64,000 nucleotides of DNA from Occallatibacter savannae (GTDB lineage Bacteria; Acidobacteriota; Terriglobia; Terriglobales; Acidobacteriaceae). Below the pieces are notes generated by a model, which was given only the letters and a program-made list of their open reading frames with translations, did no database searches and had not been told where the DNA came from. The stretch's first letter is position 1; each line of letters starts with the position of its first letter. Positions 10,209-20,141 of this stretch are shown piece after piece. The stretch is taken from positions 333,016 through 397,015 of the forward strand of contig NZ_QFFY01000002.1 in assembly GCF_003131205.1 (NCBI RefSeq), given 5' to 3'. The translations under genes and the position numbers were made by a program.

Positions 10209-10249
10209 GGGTCTTCCTCGGTCGCCAAATGCGAGGACCCGGGGCACCC
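10209..10249. repeat. REP-like palindromic element copy 3
   Basis: GGGTCttCCTCGGTCGCCAAATGCGAGGACCC followed by GGGGCACCC. Confidence 0.55.
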
Positions 10250-10592
10250 TATACCGGATCGGCGCTCAACCAGCATGACGCGCCTATGCTAAAGAGCTTC
10301 CGCCTGCGCTAAAGCTACGGCGCGACAAGCCGGCGTGACACGTACCGGTTCCTCCGGAACGTGGAACTGCGCAACAAAATGATGCGTATAGGGCTCCATG
10401 GCTTGTGCGGGTACATTAAGCTGGAGCGTGGCAGGAGTGATGGCGCCGACGGCGCCGTCGCGGCGCAAGGAAATCGCCACGAACCAACCCACCCTGAGGG
10501 GATCCGGTTATGGTCCGGCAGCGCAGACCTCGCGCAAGCTGGGCGAGACGCCAAGGACGCCGGCAGCCCGCCACGGTCAGGAAGCAAGAACG

Positions 10593-11198
10593 ATGATGCC
10601 GGATGCACTGGAGATCGACTGGTCGCAGGTCGTACGCCGCTGCATGGATGGCGACTCCGGGGCTTGGGCCGAGCTGGTGAGAACGCATCACCGGCGGGTG
10701 TACGCGCTGTGTTATCGCTTTACAGGGAATCCTGCTGACGCGGAAGATCTTACGCAGGACGTCTTCCTCAAGATATATTCCAATCTTTCCAGTTTCGACG
10801 CGGCGCGGGGCAGCCTACAGGTGTGGATTACGACGATGACCCGCAACCTGCTGGTGGACAATTTCCGCCGGACGCGGAACCAGCGGGTAACGGATTCGCT
10901 GGACGCGGGTTGGGACGAGACGGATGAACTGAGGCCGGTGGATCGGCTTCAGGCCAACGGAGCTTCACCGCATGAAAAGGCAGCCCAGAAGGAACTGGCC
11001 AAGATGGTGCAGGGAGCGCTGGCGAAGGTTTCAGTGGAATTGCGCGAAGCAGTGATATTAAGGGACTTGCAGGACATGGATTATAAGGAAATCGCCCAGG
11101 TGCTGGGCATACCGGAAGGGACGGTTAAATCCCGCATCAGCAGGGGCCGCGCGGAACTGGCGAGGCTTCTGGAACGTAATAAGCGGGAGGTGATGTGA
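10593..11198 (+). CDS. ECF sigma-70 factor (RpoE-like)
   Basis: AEDLTQDVFLKIYSNL; LREAVILRDLQDMDYKEIAQVLGIPEGTVKSRISRGRAELARLL; start at 10593. Confidence 0.92.
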   Translation: MMPDALEIDWSQVVRRCMDGDSGAWAELVRTHHRRVYALCYRFTGNPADAEDLTQDVFLKIYSNLSSFDAARGSLQVWITTMTRNLLVDNFRRTRNQRVTDSLDAGWDETDELRPVDRLQANGASPHEKAAQKELAKMVQGALAKVSVELREAVILRDLQDMDYKEIAQVLGIPEGTVKSRISRGRAELARLLERNKREVM

Positions 11199-12076
11199 TG
11201 GCAGACCGCGGAAACATCCCGAACTCTCCAGCGTGCGGGCAGTGGGAGACACTGCTGGCGGACGCGCTGGACGGGCTGCTGCAGCCGGAAGACGAGGCTG
11301 TCTTCTCCTCACACATGGCTTCTTGCGCGGCGTGTACCGCGATGTTTGAAGAAGCGCGGCGGGGCCGGGAGTGGCTGGAGTTTCTAAGCCCGGAACCAGA
11401 GGTCCCGGAGGGTCTCCTGGATAAGATCCTCGCGCAGACCGGGCCGGGACACACATCCGAATACAAACTGGCCACGGCAGGCGACGTGGTCTCGATGCCG
11501 ATTCCGGCATGGCAGAGACCGGGAATGATGGGGCGGATCCGGCGGTTTGCCGAGCCCCGGCTGCTAATGACGGCTGCCATGGCATTTTTCTCGATTGCGC
11601 TGACGCTGAACATGACCGGCGTGCGGTTAACGGATCTCCGGATTTCGAATCTGAGGCCGAGCGCGGTTCGTTCCTTCATGGAGCGCCGGCTGACGATGGC
11701 TTCAACGCCGATCATTCGCTATTACGATCACCTGCGGCTGGTGTACGAGGTCGAGTCGAGGGTGAAGGAGATGCGGCGCAACAGCCAGCTGCAGCAGCAA
11801 CAGAATCAGACTCAGCCGGCGCTGCCGGGGGAGTCAAAACAAATCCCTAATCGGAAAGACGGCGGGTCTCGCGTCGATCCACCGCAGCAAAGCGGGGCAC
11901 CAGCGCTGAAGGACTCGGATTATCTGGAAACTTCTGTTACGTTTCACGACCGGCAAGACCCCCGGGGCATTGAAGTCGATGGCCTGGGAAATCAGTCCGC
12001 GCATTCCGGCGGATGCTCTTTGACACCCGGTTCAGAAATGGCAGTACGGGAAGGGAGCACAGTATGGACTGCGTAA
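11195..12076 (+). CDS. Zinc-finger (zf-HC2) anti-sigma factor
   Basis: ATGA overlap with sigma gene; HMASCAACTAMFEEA motif; central TM. Confidence 0.8.
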   Translation: MMADRGNIPNSPACGQWETLLADALDGLLQPEDEAVFSSHMASCAACTAMFEEARRGREWLEFLSPEPEVPEGLLDKILAQTGPGHTSEYKLATAGDVVSMPIPAWQRPGMMGRIRRFAEPRLLMTAAMAFFSIALTLNMTGVRLTDLRISNLRPSAVRSFMERRLTMASTPIIRYYDHLRLVYEVESRVKEMRRNSQLQQQQNQTQPALPGESKQIPNRKDGGSRVDPPQQSGAPALKDSDYLETSVTFHDRQDPRGIEVDGLGNQSAHSGGCSLTPGSEMAVREGSTVWTA

Positions 12077-12939
12077 ATCATCAAGGGGTGGCAGCAACAG
12101 CGTACTGCCAGAATTGCGGGAAGCCGCTCTGTGCAGCGTGTATTCGCAATGCGGGGAACGGTCAGATTCTGTGCGAGCCATGCCTAATGGCGTGGCAGAG
12201 CGTGCAGCAGCCGTTTGTGGCTCAGGCGAGCGGGCCGAATCCTTCGGTTGCGGCGGTGCTTGGCATCATTCCCGGCGTCGGCGCGATGTACAACGCCCAG
12301 TACTTTAAGGGATTAATCCACGTCGTGATTTTCGTGGTGATCATCAGCATCACGACGCACTATGGATTATTCGGCCTGTTTATTCCGGCGTGGGTGCTGT
12401 ACCAGTCGTTTGAGGCGTACCACACGGCGAAGGCGATTCGCGATGGGCAGCCGCTGCCGGACCCGCTTGGCTTGAATGAAGTCGGGAACTGGCTGAACCT
12501 GGGCGGGCCGCAGCCGGGTGCGCCGAGGTCTGGAATGCCGGGCCAGCCGCCGGTACCGCCGCCCGGAGCCGGGCCTGCGCCGGGTGCTGGAGCAGCGCCG
12601 GGAGTTGGAAGTTATCAGCAGGTGCCGTACACGCAATATCAGGCAGCGTATACGCCGCCACCACCGCCGGGGTTTATTGATCCTGCTGTGCCGCCGCCGC
12701 CTCCAGTGCCGCCGGTGTTCTGGAAGCGGAAGGAGCCGATCGGAGCTCTGATCCTAATCGGGTTTGGATTGCTGCTGCTGATGAATCAACTCGGATTCTT
12801 GGCAGAGCGCGTGATTCACATTCTGTGGCCGTTGATCTTCATCGCGATTGGTGTGTGGCTGGTGATCCGTCGCATTGGAGATACACCGCAGATTCCGCCG
12901 CAGGGACCGGGAGTTGGACCGCAGGGAGGCGCGCAATGA
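12064..12939 (+). CDS. B-box zinc-finger plus LiaF/DUF5668-like TM protein
   Basis: MDCVNHQGVAATAYCQNCGKPLCAACIRN...CEPC; C-terminal GALILIGFGLLLLMNQLG. Confidence 0.75.
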   Translation: MDCVNHQGVAATAYCQNCGKPLCAACIRNAGNGQILCEPCLMAWQSVQQPFVAQASGPNPSVAAVLGIIPGVGAMYNAQYFKGLIHVVIFVVIISITTHYGLFGLFIPAWVLYQSFEAYHTAKAIRDGQPLPDPLGLNEVGNWLNLGGPQPGAPRSGMPGQPPVPPPGAGPAPGAGAAPGVGSYQQVPYTQYQAAYTPPPPPGFIDPAVPPPPPVPPVFWKRKEPIGALILIGFGLLLLMNQLGFLAERVIHILWPLIFIAIGVWLVIRRIGDTPQIPPQGPGVGPQGGAQ

Positions 12940-13259
12940 ACCGCTACATCCTGATTCGACGTTTACGAGGGCCGGCGATTCTGGTGCTGGCAGGCGTGAT
13001 TGCGCTCTTGCACGAGGCTGGACTCGTGGAGTTCTGGAGCCTGTTCTTTCCGCTGCTGCTGATCACGATCGGCGTGCTGAAGCTAGCAGAGCGCGCGGCT
13101 CTGGCTGCGGCGGGTGATGAGGTTCCGTACGCAGGCTCACAGTATCCATATGGAGCGGCAGCGCCGGGGCCCGGAGTTCCGCAGCCCCCGGCAGGTGCGG
13201 CGATCGTTCCCGCTGCGACTCAGGATTACGGAAGAGGGTCTGAAGGAGGGCAGTCATGA
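12936..13259 (+). CDS. LiaI/LiaF-like TM-domain protein
   Basis: ATGA overlap; GPAILVLAGVIALLHEAGLVEFWSLFFPLLLITIGVLKL. Confidence 0.7.
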   Translation: MNRYILIRRLRGPAILVLAGVIALLHEAGLVEFWSLFFPLLLITIGVLKLAERAALAAAGDEVPYAGSQYPYGAAAPGPGVPQPPAGAAIVPAATQDYGRGSEGGQS

Positions 13260-14854
13260 GCACCGTTCCTCCACCAAATGTGCCACCGGGCGGTTACGAT
13301 CCGCGGACGCAGTGGCGGGTCTATCGCGAACAGCAGAAGGCGGCATGGCGCGCGCAGCGCGATGCGTGGAAGGCACAGCAGTACGCGTACAAGGCGAAGT
13401 ATCAGCACGCGTACGGACCGCGGGTGCCTTCTGTGGTTGGGCCGCTCATTCTGGTTGCGATTGGTGTGGTGTGGCTGCTGATCCATTCTGGGAAGATCAG
13501 CGGTTCCGCCTTCTGGACATGGTATGGCCGCTGGTGGCCCCTGATGCTGATCGCAGCAGGTCTGGCGATGCTGGCGGAGTGGGCGCTGGATCTGAAGCGC
13601 GAGACGCCGGTGCGGCGCGGCGGGGGTTTTGTTGGAGTTTTGATTCTGCTAGCGGTTCTGGGTTTCGCGGCGTCAGGGTGGACACGGGGCTACTGGGGTG
13701 ACTGGAGAAGCAACTGGGGCGACCGCGACGACTTCTTCAACGTCTTCGGAGAGCCGCAGCACGATCTAGATCAGCAGGCGCAGAGTATTCAGATTCCGGA
13801 GAACGCATCAGTTCAAATTGAGAATCCGCGCGGCGATGTGAGCATTACTTCAGGAGACTCGGCGAACATCGAAGTGCAGGCGCACCAGGTTGCGTTCGCG
13901 AACTCGGATGAAGAGGCGAAGAAAATCTTCGATGCCGAGCAGGCACGCGTGACGGTGAGTGGTAGTGCGGTGCTTGTGAAGTCGGACGGCACCAACAAGG
14001 GCCGATCGAACCTGACGGTTACGGTGCCGAAGTCGGCGCATGTGAGCGTGCACTCGGGGCATGGTGATGTGACGGCGGCGAATCTCAATGGCGGAGTCAC
14101 GATCAACTCCAGTCACGGCGATGTGCACTTGAGCGTGATCAAGGGTTCCGTGCAGGTGCATTTTTCAACGGATAAGGGCGACTTTTCTGCACACCAAGTG
14201 GATGGCGACATCACGGCCGAAGGGAACTGTAACGACCTGACGCTGTCTGAAGTCACGGGCAAAGTCTCGATCAATGGTGAGCTGTTTGGCGATGTGCATA
14301 TGGAAAACGTGAGCGGTCCAGTGCACGTACGTACATCGGTGACGGAGATGGATGTGGCCTCACTGCCGGGCGATCTGACGCTGAACTCGGATAATCTGCG
14401 CGTCACCCAGTCGAAGGGACAGGTTCGGGTAATTACGCATTCAAAGGATGTTGACCTGACTCAGATTTACGGAGATATGTATGTTGAGGATCGCGATGGA
14501 CGGATTGCGGTTGAGCCGGCCGCGAGCTATGCGGTGGAAGCGAAGAACCGCAAGGGCGATGTGGAGTTGAGTCTGCCGCCGAATGCGCGCGCTTCAATCA
14601 GCGGCAACACGCGCAACGGCGACGTGGTGTCGGATTTCCCCCTGTCGATCAGCGGGGATGAGAGCAAGAGTGTGAGCGGCACAATCGGCGCAGGTGGGCC
14701 GAAGGTTGTGCTCGAAGCAGAGAATGGGGACATTCACATCAAGCGTGGAGATGAGGCTCCTCCCGCCCCACCGGCGGTTTCGGCAACTCCGGCTCCTCCG
14801 AATGCGCCGCATTTGAAAGCGCCCAAGGTGCCGGCGGCGCCGGTAACGCAGTAA
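13256..14854 (+). CDS. DUF4097-type beta-solenoid adhesin-like protein with N-terminal LiaF-like TM region
   Basis: ATGA overlap; repeated GDV/GDI beta-strand units (NPRGDVSITSGDSANIEV, HGDVTAANLNGGVTINSSHGDV). Confidence 0.8.
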   Translation: MSTVPPPNVPPGGYDPRTQWRVYREQQKAAWRAQRDAWKAQQYAYKAKYQHAYGPRVPSVVGPLILVAIGVVWLLIHSGKISGSAFWTWYGRWWPLMLIAAGLAMLAEWALDLKRETPVRRGGGFVGVLILLAVLGFAASGWTRGYWGDWRSNWGDRDDFFNVFGEPQHDLDQQAQSIQIPENASVQIENPRGDVSITSGDSANIEVQAHQVAFANSDEEAKKIFDAEQARVTVSGSAVLVKSDGTNKGRSNLTVTVPKSAHVSVHSGHGDVTAANLNGGVTINSSHGDVHLSVIKGSVQVHFSTDKGDFSAHQVDGDITAEGNCNDLTLSEVTGKVSINGELFGDVHMENVSGPVHVRTSVTEMDVASLPGDLTLNSDNLRVTQSKGQVRVITHSKDVDLTQIYGDMYVEDRDGRIAVEPAASYAVEAKNRKGDVELSLPPNARASISGNTRNGDVVSDFPLSISGDESKSVSGTIGAGGPKVVLEAENGDIHIKRGDEAPPAPPAVSATPAPPNAPHLKAPKVPAAPVTQ

Positions 14855-14928
14855 AGCAGGGATTAGGGAACAGAGATTAGGGAGTAACGAACGCTAGTAG
14901 TGAGTAGTGAGTAAAAGGCAGAGGCGAA

Positions 14929-14957
14929 GAGGTGCGGAAATTCCGCGCCTCTTTTTG
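14929..14957 (+). terminator. Rho-independent terminator
   Basis: AGAGGTGCGGAA-ATTCCGCGCCTCT hairpin followed by TTTTTG. Confidence 0.7.
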
Positions 14958-15015
14958 TTTTTGGCTGGTTCGTGAATGGTTGGACAGCGCGGCTGACTTG
15001 AATGGTTGAACGATG

Positions 15016-17673
15016 TCACTCGGTGCGGAGAGCTTGCATCGGGTCGAGGCGGGAGGCGCGCCAGGCGGGGAGAAGGCAGGCGAAGACTGCGACTGCCAGA
15101 AGCAGCACCGCCACGGAGGCGAAGACCGCGGGGTCGAGCGGTTCGGTCTGATAAAGCATTGAACGGATCAAGCGAACTGCAAGTGCGCTCCCTGCAAGTC
15201 CGACGAGAAGGCCGAGCAGAGCAGGGCGAATGCCATCGAAGAGGACGGTGCGGAGAAGTTGTTCGCGGCGAGCGCCGAGGGCGATACGAATGCCGAGTTC
15301 TGATGTGCGCTGCGTGACGAGATAGGTGAGAACGCCGTAGAGTCCGGCGGCGGCGAGAACAAGTGCGATCACCGCGAAGGCCAGGACGAGGAGCGAGTCG
15401 AACTGCGAATCGACCGTGGATTTGCCGACCAACTCGCGAAGGGTCTGGATGTGAGAGATGGGCAGGTCCGGGTCGAGCGCGCTGAAGACCTTCTGCACTG
15501 GCATGGCGAGAGAAGTGACTTTGGAGCCGGAACGAACTAGGAGGCTAGCGTTCTGGAAGCCGTGGCCGAGGATGGGCCAGTACATCATCGGCATCGCTGG
15601 CTCCGCGATGTTCCAGCGAACATCGCCGACGACGCCGATGACTTCGCCAGTCCTGTTATCGGTGTCAATTTTGATGTGCTTTCCGATCGGGTCTTCCTTT
15701 GGGAAGCAGAGCTCTGCGGCTTTCTGGCTGATGATGACGACGTCGGCGCGCTGCAGGCGCTCGTCCGACGTGAAGGTGCGGCCGCGCAGGATGGGAAGGT
15801 GCATGGCAGCGAAGTAGCCGGGGTCTGCACCGCGATGCTGCAGGTCCAGGCCTGTGCCTTTTGGCAACGGCGGATGCTCTACGACGGAGACGAGGTTGTC
15901 GCCGTCCCAGCCTTCACCAGGAGCGGAGGTGACGAGACCGGCGGATTGGACTCCGGGCAGTGCGCGCACGCGTGCAAGGAGATCTTCGTAAAAGTCGTTT
16001 TGCTGGATCTGGGTTTTGTAGCGCGCGTCGGGCAAGTTGAAGTGCATGGTGAGAACGTTGTCGATGGGAACGCCGAGGTCGCTTGAACGCAGGCGCTGAT
16101 AGCTCTTGAGGAGCAGGCCTGCACCGATGAGGAGAACGACGGTGAGGGAGACTTCGAGCACCAGGAGAGTGCGGCGGAGACCAGCGCGCGCTCGACCGCT
16201 TGAGGCGGTTCGCGAGGAGTCCTGGAGAACGCTGATAACGTCTTTCAGATTCGAACTGAGTGCGCTGGCCAAGCCGGCGAAGAAAGCTGTGGCGATGACG
16301 GCGAGGATGACAAAGGCGATCTCAACCGCACCGATGTGGATTGCTTCGACGCGGTTCATGTCCTCGCGAGTTCTGACCAGCCATTGAATCGCGGTGTAAG
16401 CGAGCAGAAGACCAAATGCACCGCCGATGGCGGAGAGGATGGCGCTCTCGAGAATTCGTTCGCGCATCATTCGGAACCAGCCGCCGCCGAGCGCAACACG
16501 GATCGCAAGTTCCTTGCGGCGAGATGCCGTGCGTGCAACAAGGAGGCTGGCAACATTCATGGAGGCAATGAGGAGAACGCATCCAGTAGCGGCGAGGAGG
16601 GCGTACAGAGGAGTCTTGTAGTCCTGGACGGCGTCGTCAAGCATGGAGCGGCCGATAACGCTTTCGTGAACGGCAGGCCCAGGGTGGTCCGCCTTTATCT
16701 GTTTCTGGACAGCCTGAAGGCGGCTGATGAGTGCAGAAAGAGTTACTCCTGAATGAAGTCGGGCGACGACGATCATTTCGTGATCTTCGTAGGTCTTCAT
16801 CGTGGATTCCGGCATCTCGTGAGAAATGGGAGTCCAGACCTGGTCTTTGTTTCCACCAAATGCTCCGGTGTAGACGAACGACGGGGGCATGACTCCGATA
16901 ACGGTGTAGGGTTTTGCGTCGAGCCAGATCTTTCTGCCGATGATTGCAGAGTCGCCCGCATAGCGGCGCTGCCAGAAGGAGTTGGAGAGGATCACGGTAG
17001 CTTCAGCGCTGAGGCTGTCGTCTGATGGGATGAAGGAGCGACCGAGGGCCGGATGAACGCCCAGAACGGAGAAGAAGTTCCAGGAGCATGCACCTGCGTT
17101 GATCTTCTCGGGGAGTTTGCCTCCTTCGGCAGAGACGTTGTAGCCCTGGAAGGGCGAGATCATGGCCATGTCGGCGGTGTCGACCGTTGCGCGCTGCCAG
17201 TCGAAGAAGCTGGCGGCATCCACGGGAAGATAACTGAAGCTTTTGTTACCGCCAGTCTCATAAATGGAGACGAGCTGTGCAGGATTCGGGAAGGGTAGCG
17301 GGCTGAGGAGGACGCGGTGAACGAGGGTGAAGAGCGCGACGTTAGCACCGATGCCGAGGGCGATGATGAAGACGGCAATGACGGTGAACCCGGGAGAGTG
17401 CAGGAGAGCACGAGAGACGTAGCGGAGATCGCGACCGACGGAGTCGAGCGATGCGCTGGTCCAGGTGGAGCGTGCCTGATCACGTAGGAGAGCGGGGTTG
17501 CCGAACTGACGGAGAGCGGCTGTGCGAGCCGCAAGGGGCGACATGCCAGCGGAGATGTTCTCGTTAATCTGGCGATCCAAGTGATAACGAAGCTCGTCGT
17601 CGAGACGCGCGGAAGCCTGACTGCGGCGGAAGAGGGATGAAACTGCCATTCGGGTTTGATCGAGCAGACGCAT
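15016..17673 (-). CDS. MacB/FtsX-type ABC transporter permease (ADOP-like)
   Basis: 885 aa; IALGIGANVALFTLVHRVLLSPLPFPNPAQLV; duplicated FtsX regions; ELGIRIALGARREQLLRTVL. Confidence 0.93.
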   Translation of the reverse strand: MRLLDQTRMAVSSLFRRSQASARLDDELRYHLDRQINENISAGMSPLAARTAALRQFGNPALLRDQARSTWTSASLDSVGRDLRYVSRALLHSPGFTVIAVFIIALGIGANVALFTLVHRVLLSPLPFPNPAQLVSIYETGGNKSFSYLPVDAASFFDWQRATVDTADMAMISPFQGYNVSAEGGKLPEKINAGACSWNFFSVLGVHPALGRSFIPSDDSLSAEATVILSNSFWQRRYAGDSAIIGRKIWLDAKPYTVIGVMPPSFVYTGAFGGNKDQVWTPISHEMPESTMKTYEDHEMIVVARLHSGVTLSALISRLQAVQKQIKADHPGPAVHESVIGRSMLDDAVQDYKTPLYALLAATGCVLLIASMNVASLLVARTASRRKELAIRVALGGGWFRMMRERILESAILSAIGGAFGLLLAYTAIQWLVRTREDMNRVEAIHIGAVEIAFVILAVIATAFFAGLASALSSNLKDVISVLQDSSRTASSGRARAGLRRTLLVLEVSLTVVLLIGAGLLLKSYQRLRSSDLGVPIDNVLTMHFNLPDARYKTQIQQNDFYEDLLARVRALPGVQSAGLVTSAPGEGWDGDNLVSVVEHPPLPKGTGLDLQHRGADPGYFAAMHLPILRGRTFTSDERLQRADVVIISQKAAELCFPKEDPIGKHIKIDTDNRTGEVIGVVGDVRWNIAEPAMPMMYWPILGHGFQNASLLVRSGSKVTSLAMPVQKVFSALDPDLPISHIQTLRELVGKSTVDSQFDSLLVLAFAVIALVLAAAGLYGVLTYLVTQRTSELGIRIALGARREQLLRTVLFDGIRPALLGLLVGLAGSALAVRLIRSMLYQTEPLDPAVFASVAVLLLAVAVFACLLPAWRASRLDPMQALRTE

Positions 17674-17698
17674 GGGATCTCCAGGAAAGTGATGGACT

Positions 17699-18028
17699 TC
17701 ATGCTTCGCCGACCACGAGATTGATGGCGGCGGAGAGGCGGTTCCAGTTGGCAGTCTCCTTCTCTAACTGGGAACGGCCCGCAGCGGTGAGGGCGTAGAA
17801 CTTGGCCTGGCGGCCGGTTTCGCTTTCAGCCCACTTAGCCTTGATCCAACCCTGCTGTTCAAGGCGATGCAGGGCGGGGTACAGAGAGCCCTGCTGCACC
17901 TGAAGGACTTCGCGCGAAAGTTGCTGAATTCGCTTGCCTATCGCCCAGCCGTGAAGAGGCTCGAGCAGGAGCGTCTTAAGGATGAGGAGATCGAGGGTTC
18001 CCTGAACGAGGTCACTTGGCTTGCCCAT
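17699..18028 (-). CDS. PadR family transcriptional regulator
   Basis: [33 protein letters not shown]...[16 protein letters not shown]. Confidence 0.95.
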   Translation of the reverse strand: MGKPSDLVQGTLDLLILKTLLLEPLHGWAIGKRIQQLSREVLQVQQGSLYPALHRLEQQGWIKAKWAESETGRQAKFYALTAAGRSQLEKETANWNRLSAAINLVVGEA

Positions 18029-18212
18029 ACCTAGACTGTCTACAAGGAGCGATTGTAGATCGTCAAGGTATATGTGACGAGCACTTCGAGCTTGAGGCCT
18101 GAACTCAGATTGCGATGCGATGGGATGCAACTGAAGCCGTTTTCATAGAGTCTAGGTACTTGCCGGGCGTGTGATGTTTCGGTATATGCTCGCTGGCACG
18201 GGAGAGAAAGCT

Positions 18213-18890
18213 ATGAGGCAGACACCGATCCGGGTGATTACGGTTGAACGGGAATACGGTTCTCGGGGAGGTGAGTTTGCCCATGATCTGGCAGACCGGC
18301 TTGGATGGAAACTGCTGGACTCTGAACTGGTGTGTGCGGCGGCGCGGCGCGCGGGCGTTACACCGGAACTGGCGGCGAAGTATGACGAGCGGCTGGATCC
18401 CTGGTACTACCGGTACGGAAAGGTGTTCTGGCATGATACGGCCTATCAGATGACCGGACTTTCAGAAGACCAGGTCTTTGACTCGGAAAGGATGCTGACG
18501 CTAATCAAAGCAGAGATTCTCGATGCTGCGAAGGCGGGCAATTGCGTGCTGGTGGGTCGGGGCGCAGCATGCGCGCTTGCATGCCAGCCGGGAACCTTTC
18601 ATGTGTTTGTGTACGCAACGATGAAGTCGAAGAAGGACTGGTTTGCGCAAGCGTTTCCAAAAGAGGCGCAGCATGCGGAGCAGCGACTGGCGGAGCATGA
18701 CAAGCGTCGAGCGGCGGTGATCAGGAAGTTCTACCAGCAGGAGTGGTGCGCGCGCGGGCTTTATCACATGCTGCTGAACTCGGCGATGGGAACCGATGCG
18801 ATGATCGCGGCCGTGGCAGGTGCTGCTGAGTTGGACATTGCGCTGCCGGTGGGCGCGGGTAGCTCAATCGGCACCGTGGCAAACTGTTAA
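18213..18890 (+). CDS. Cytidylate kinase-like family protein
   Basis: IRVITVEREYGSRGGEFAHDLADRLGWKLLD; GNCVLVGRGAACAL. Confidence 0.85.
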   Translation: MRQTPIRVITVEREYGSRGGEFAHDLADRLGWKLLDSELVCAAARRAGVTPELAAKYDERLDPWYYRYGKVFWHDTAYQMTGLSEDQVFDSERMLTLIKAEILDAAKAGNCVLVGRGAACALACQPGTFHVFVYATMKSKKDWFAQAFPKEAQHAEQRLAEHDKRRAAVIRKFYQQEWCARGLYHMLLNSAMGTDAMIAAVAGAAELDIALPVGAGSSIGTVANC

Positions 18891-20080
18891 ATCTCGACGC
18901 GCGATACGCGCGGCGCGATACGCGTGAGGATCTCCCACGGAACGGTGCCGGCAGCGTGGGCGTGATCGAAGGCTGAGATCGAGTCTTCTCCCTGACGGCC
19001 GATAAGAACGACTTCGTCTCCGGGTACGACATCTGGAATCTCTGTGACATCGAGAACAGTCTGGTCCATGCTGATGCGGCCGATAATCGGTGCGCGCTGG
19101 CCACGAACAAGGAGCGAAAAATGATTGCCGAGCTTGCGATCGAGACCGTCGGCGTAGCCCACCGCGATGAGGGCGAGACGCATGGGTTCTGTGGCAACGA
19201 AGGTGCCGTTGTAGCCGACCACGCTCCCGGGTTGAACGGGACGAACGCTTACGACTTGTGACTTCCAGGTAAGCACAGGCTTTAAAGCGTGACGCGCCTG
19301 ACCGAGCGAGATGGGCTCAGCGGATGAGAATTCCGGATCGAATTCTGGGATTAGGCCGTAGAGAGCGAGGCCGGGGCGGACGAGAGGCTTCATCTCGAAA
19401 CGGGAGGCGAGCTTAGCGATATTGCTTGCTTGTCCGGAAACGAGAGCGGCGGAGTTGCCGACGTTGAGTATGCCAGGATGAATGCCGGCGGATTTGATGC
19501 TGATGAGCGCATCGTTCACACGGGAAAGCTGATCCTCCGTGACGCGACCGTCGGCTTCGTCGGCGGCGAAGAGGTGTGTCATCACGCCTTCAAATCGAAG
19601 CGGAAAGTCGCGACGGAAGCGCGCGAGGAGATGAGGGAGCTGGTCTGGTTGCACTCCCTGCCGGTTCATGCCGGTGTCGAGTTCGAGATGAACGGAGATT
19701 GAACGGACGCTGAGAGAGCGTGCGGCCTCTTCGAGAAGATCGAATTGCCATTGATCCCAAACGACCGCGGTGAGCTTGTTGCGGACCACGTCTTCGCCTT
19801 GATGAGGGAATGCGCCGCTGATGACAAGGATGCGGGCATCGGGACAGAGGCGGCGCGCCTCGATACCCTCTTCAACGCTGGTGACGCCGAGCCAATTGAT
19901 ACCGGCGCGAACCGCTGCCGGACCGCAAACCGCGAGAGAGTGGCCGTAGGCATTCGCCTTGACGATGGCGAGGAGGTCGACGTGCGGGTTTGCGAGCTTT
20001 GAGAGAAGACGGCAGTTGTCTTCGAAGGCGCGAGTGGAGATCTCGACCCAGCAGGGGCGCGTTTGCATGAAGCTGCTCAA
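18887..20080 (-). CDS. alr: Alanine racemase
   Basis: PLP-lysine motif LLAIVKANAYGHS; C-terminal GRISMDQTVLDVTEIPDVVPGDEVVLIG. Confidence 0.95.
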   Translation of the reverse strand: MSSFMQTRPCWVEISTRAFEDNCRLLSKLANPHVDLLAIVKANAYGHSLAVCGPAAVRAGINWLGVTSVEEGIEARRLCPDARILVISGAFPHQGEDVVRNKLTAVVWDQWQFDLLEEAARSLSVRSISVHLELDTGMNRQGVQPDQLPHLLARFRRDFPLRFEGVMTHLFAADEADGRVTEDQLSRVNDALISIKSAGIHPGILNVGNSAALVSGQASNIAKLASRFEMKPLVRPGLALYGLIPEFDPEFSSAEPISLGQARHALKPVLTWKSQVVSVRPVQPGSVVGYNGTFVATEPMRLALIAVGYADGLDRKLGNHFSLLVRGQRAPIIGRISMDQTVLDVTEIPDVVPGDEVVLIGRQGEDSISAFDHAHAAGTVPWEILTRIAPRVSRVEI

Positions 20081-20141
20081 GTAATCAGTCTAGGCGAAAC
20101 CTTTCAGCACAGGTATCGCATTGAGTGACTGTAGAGGTTTG

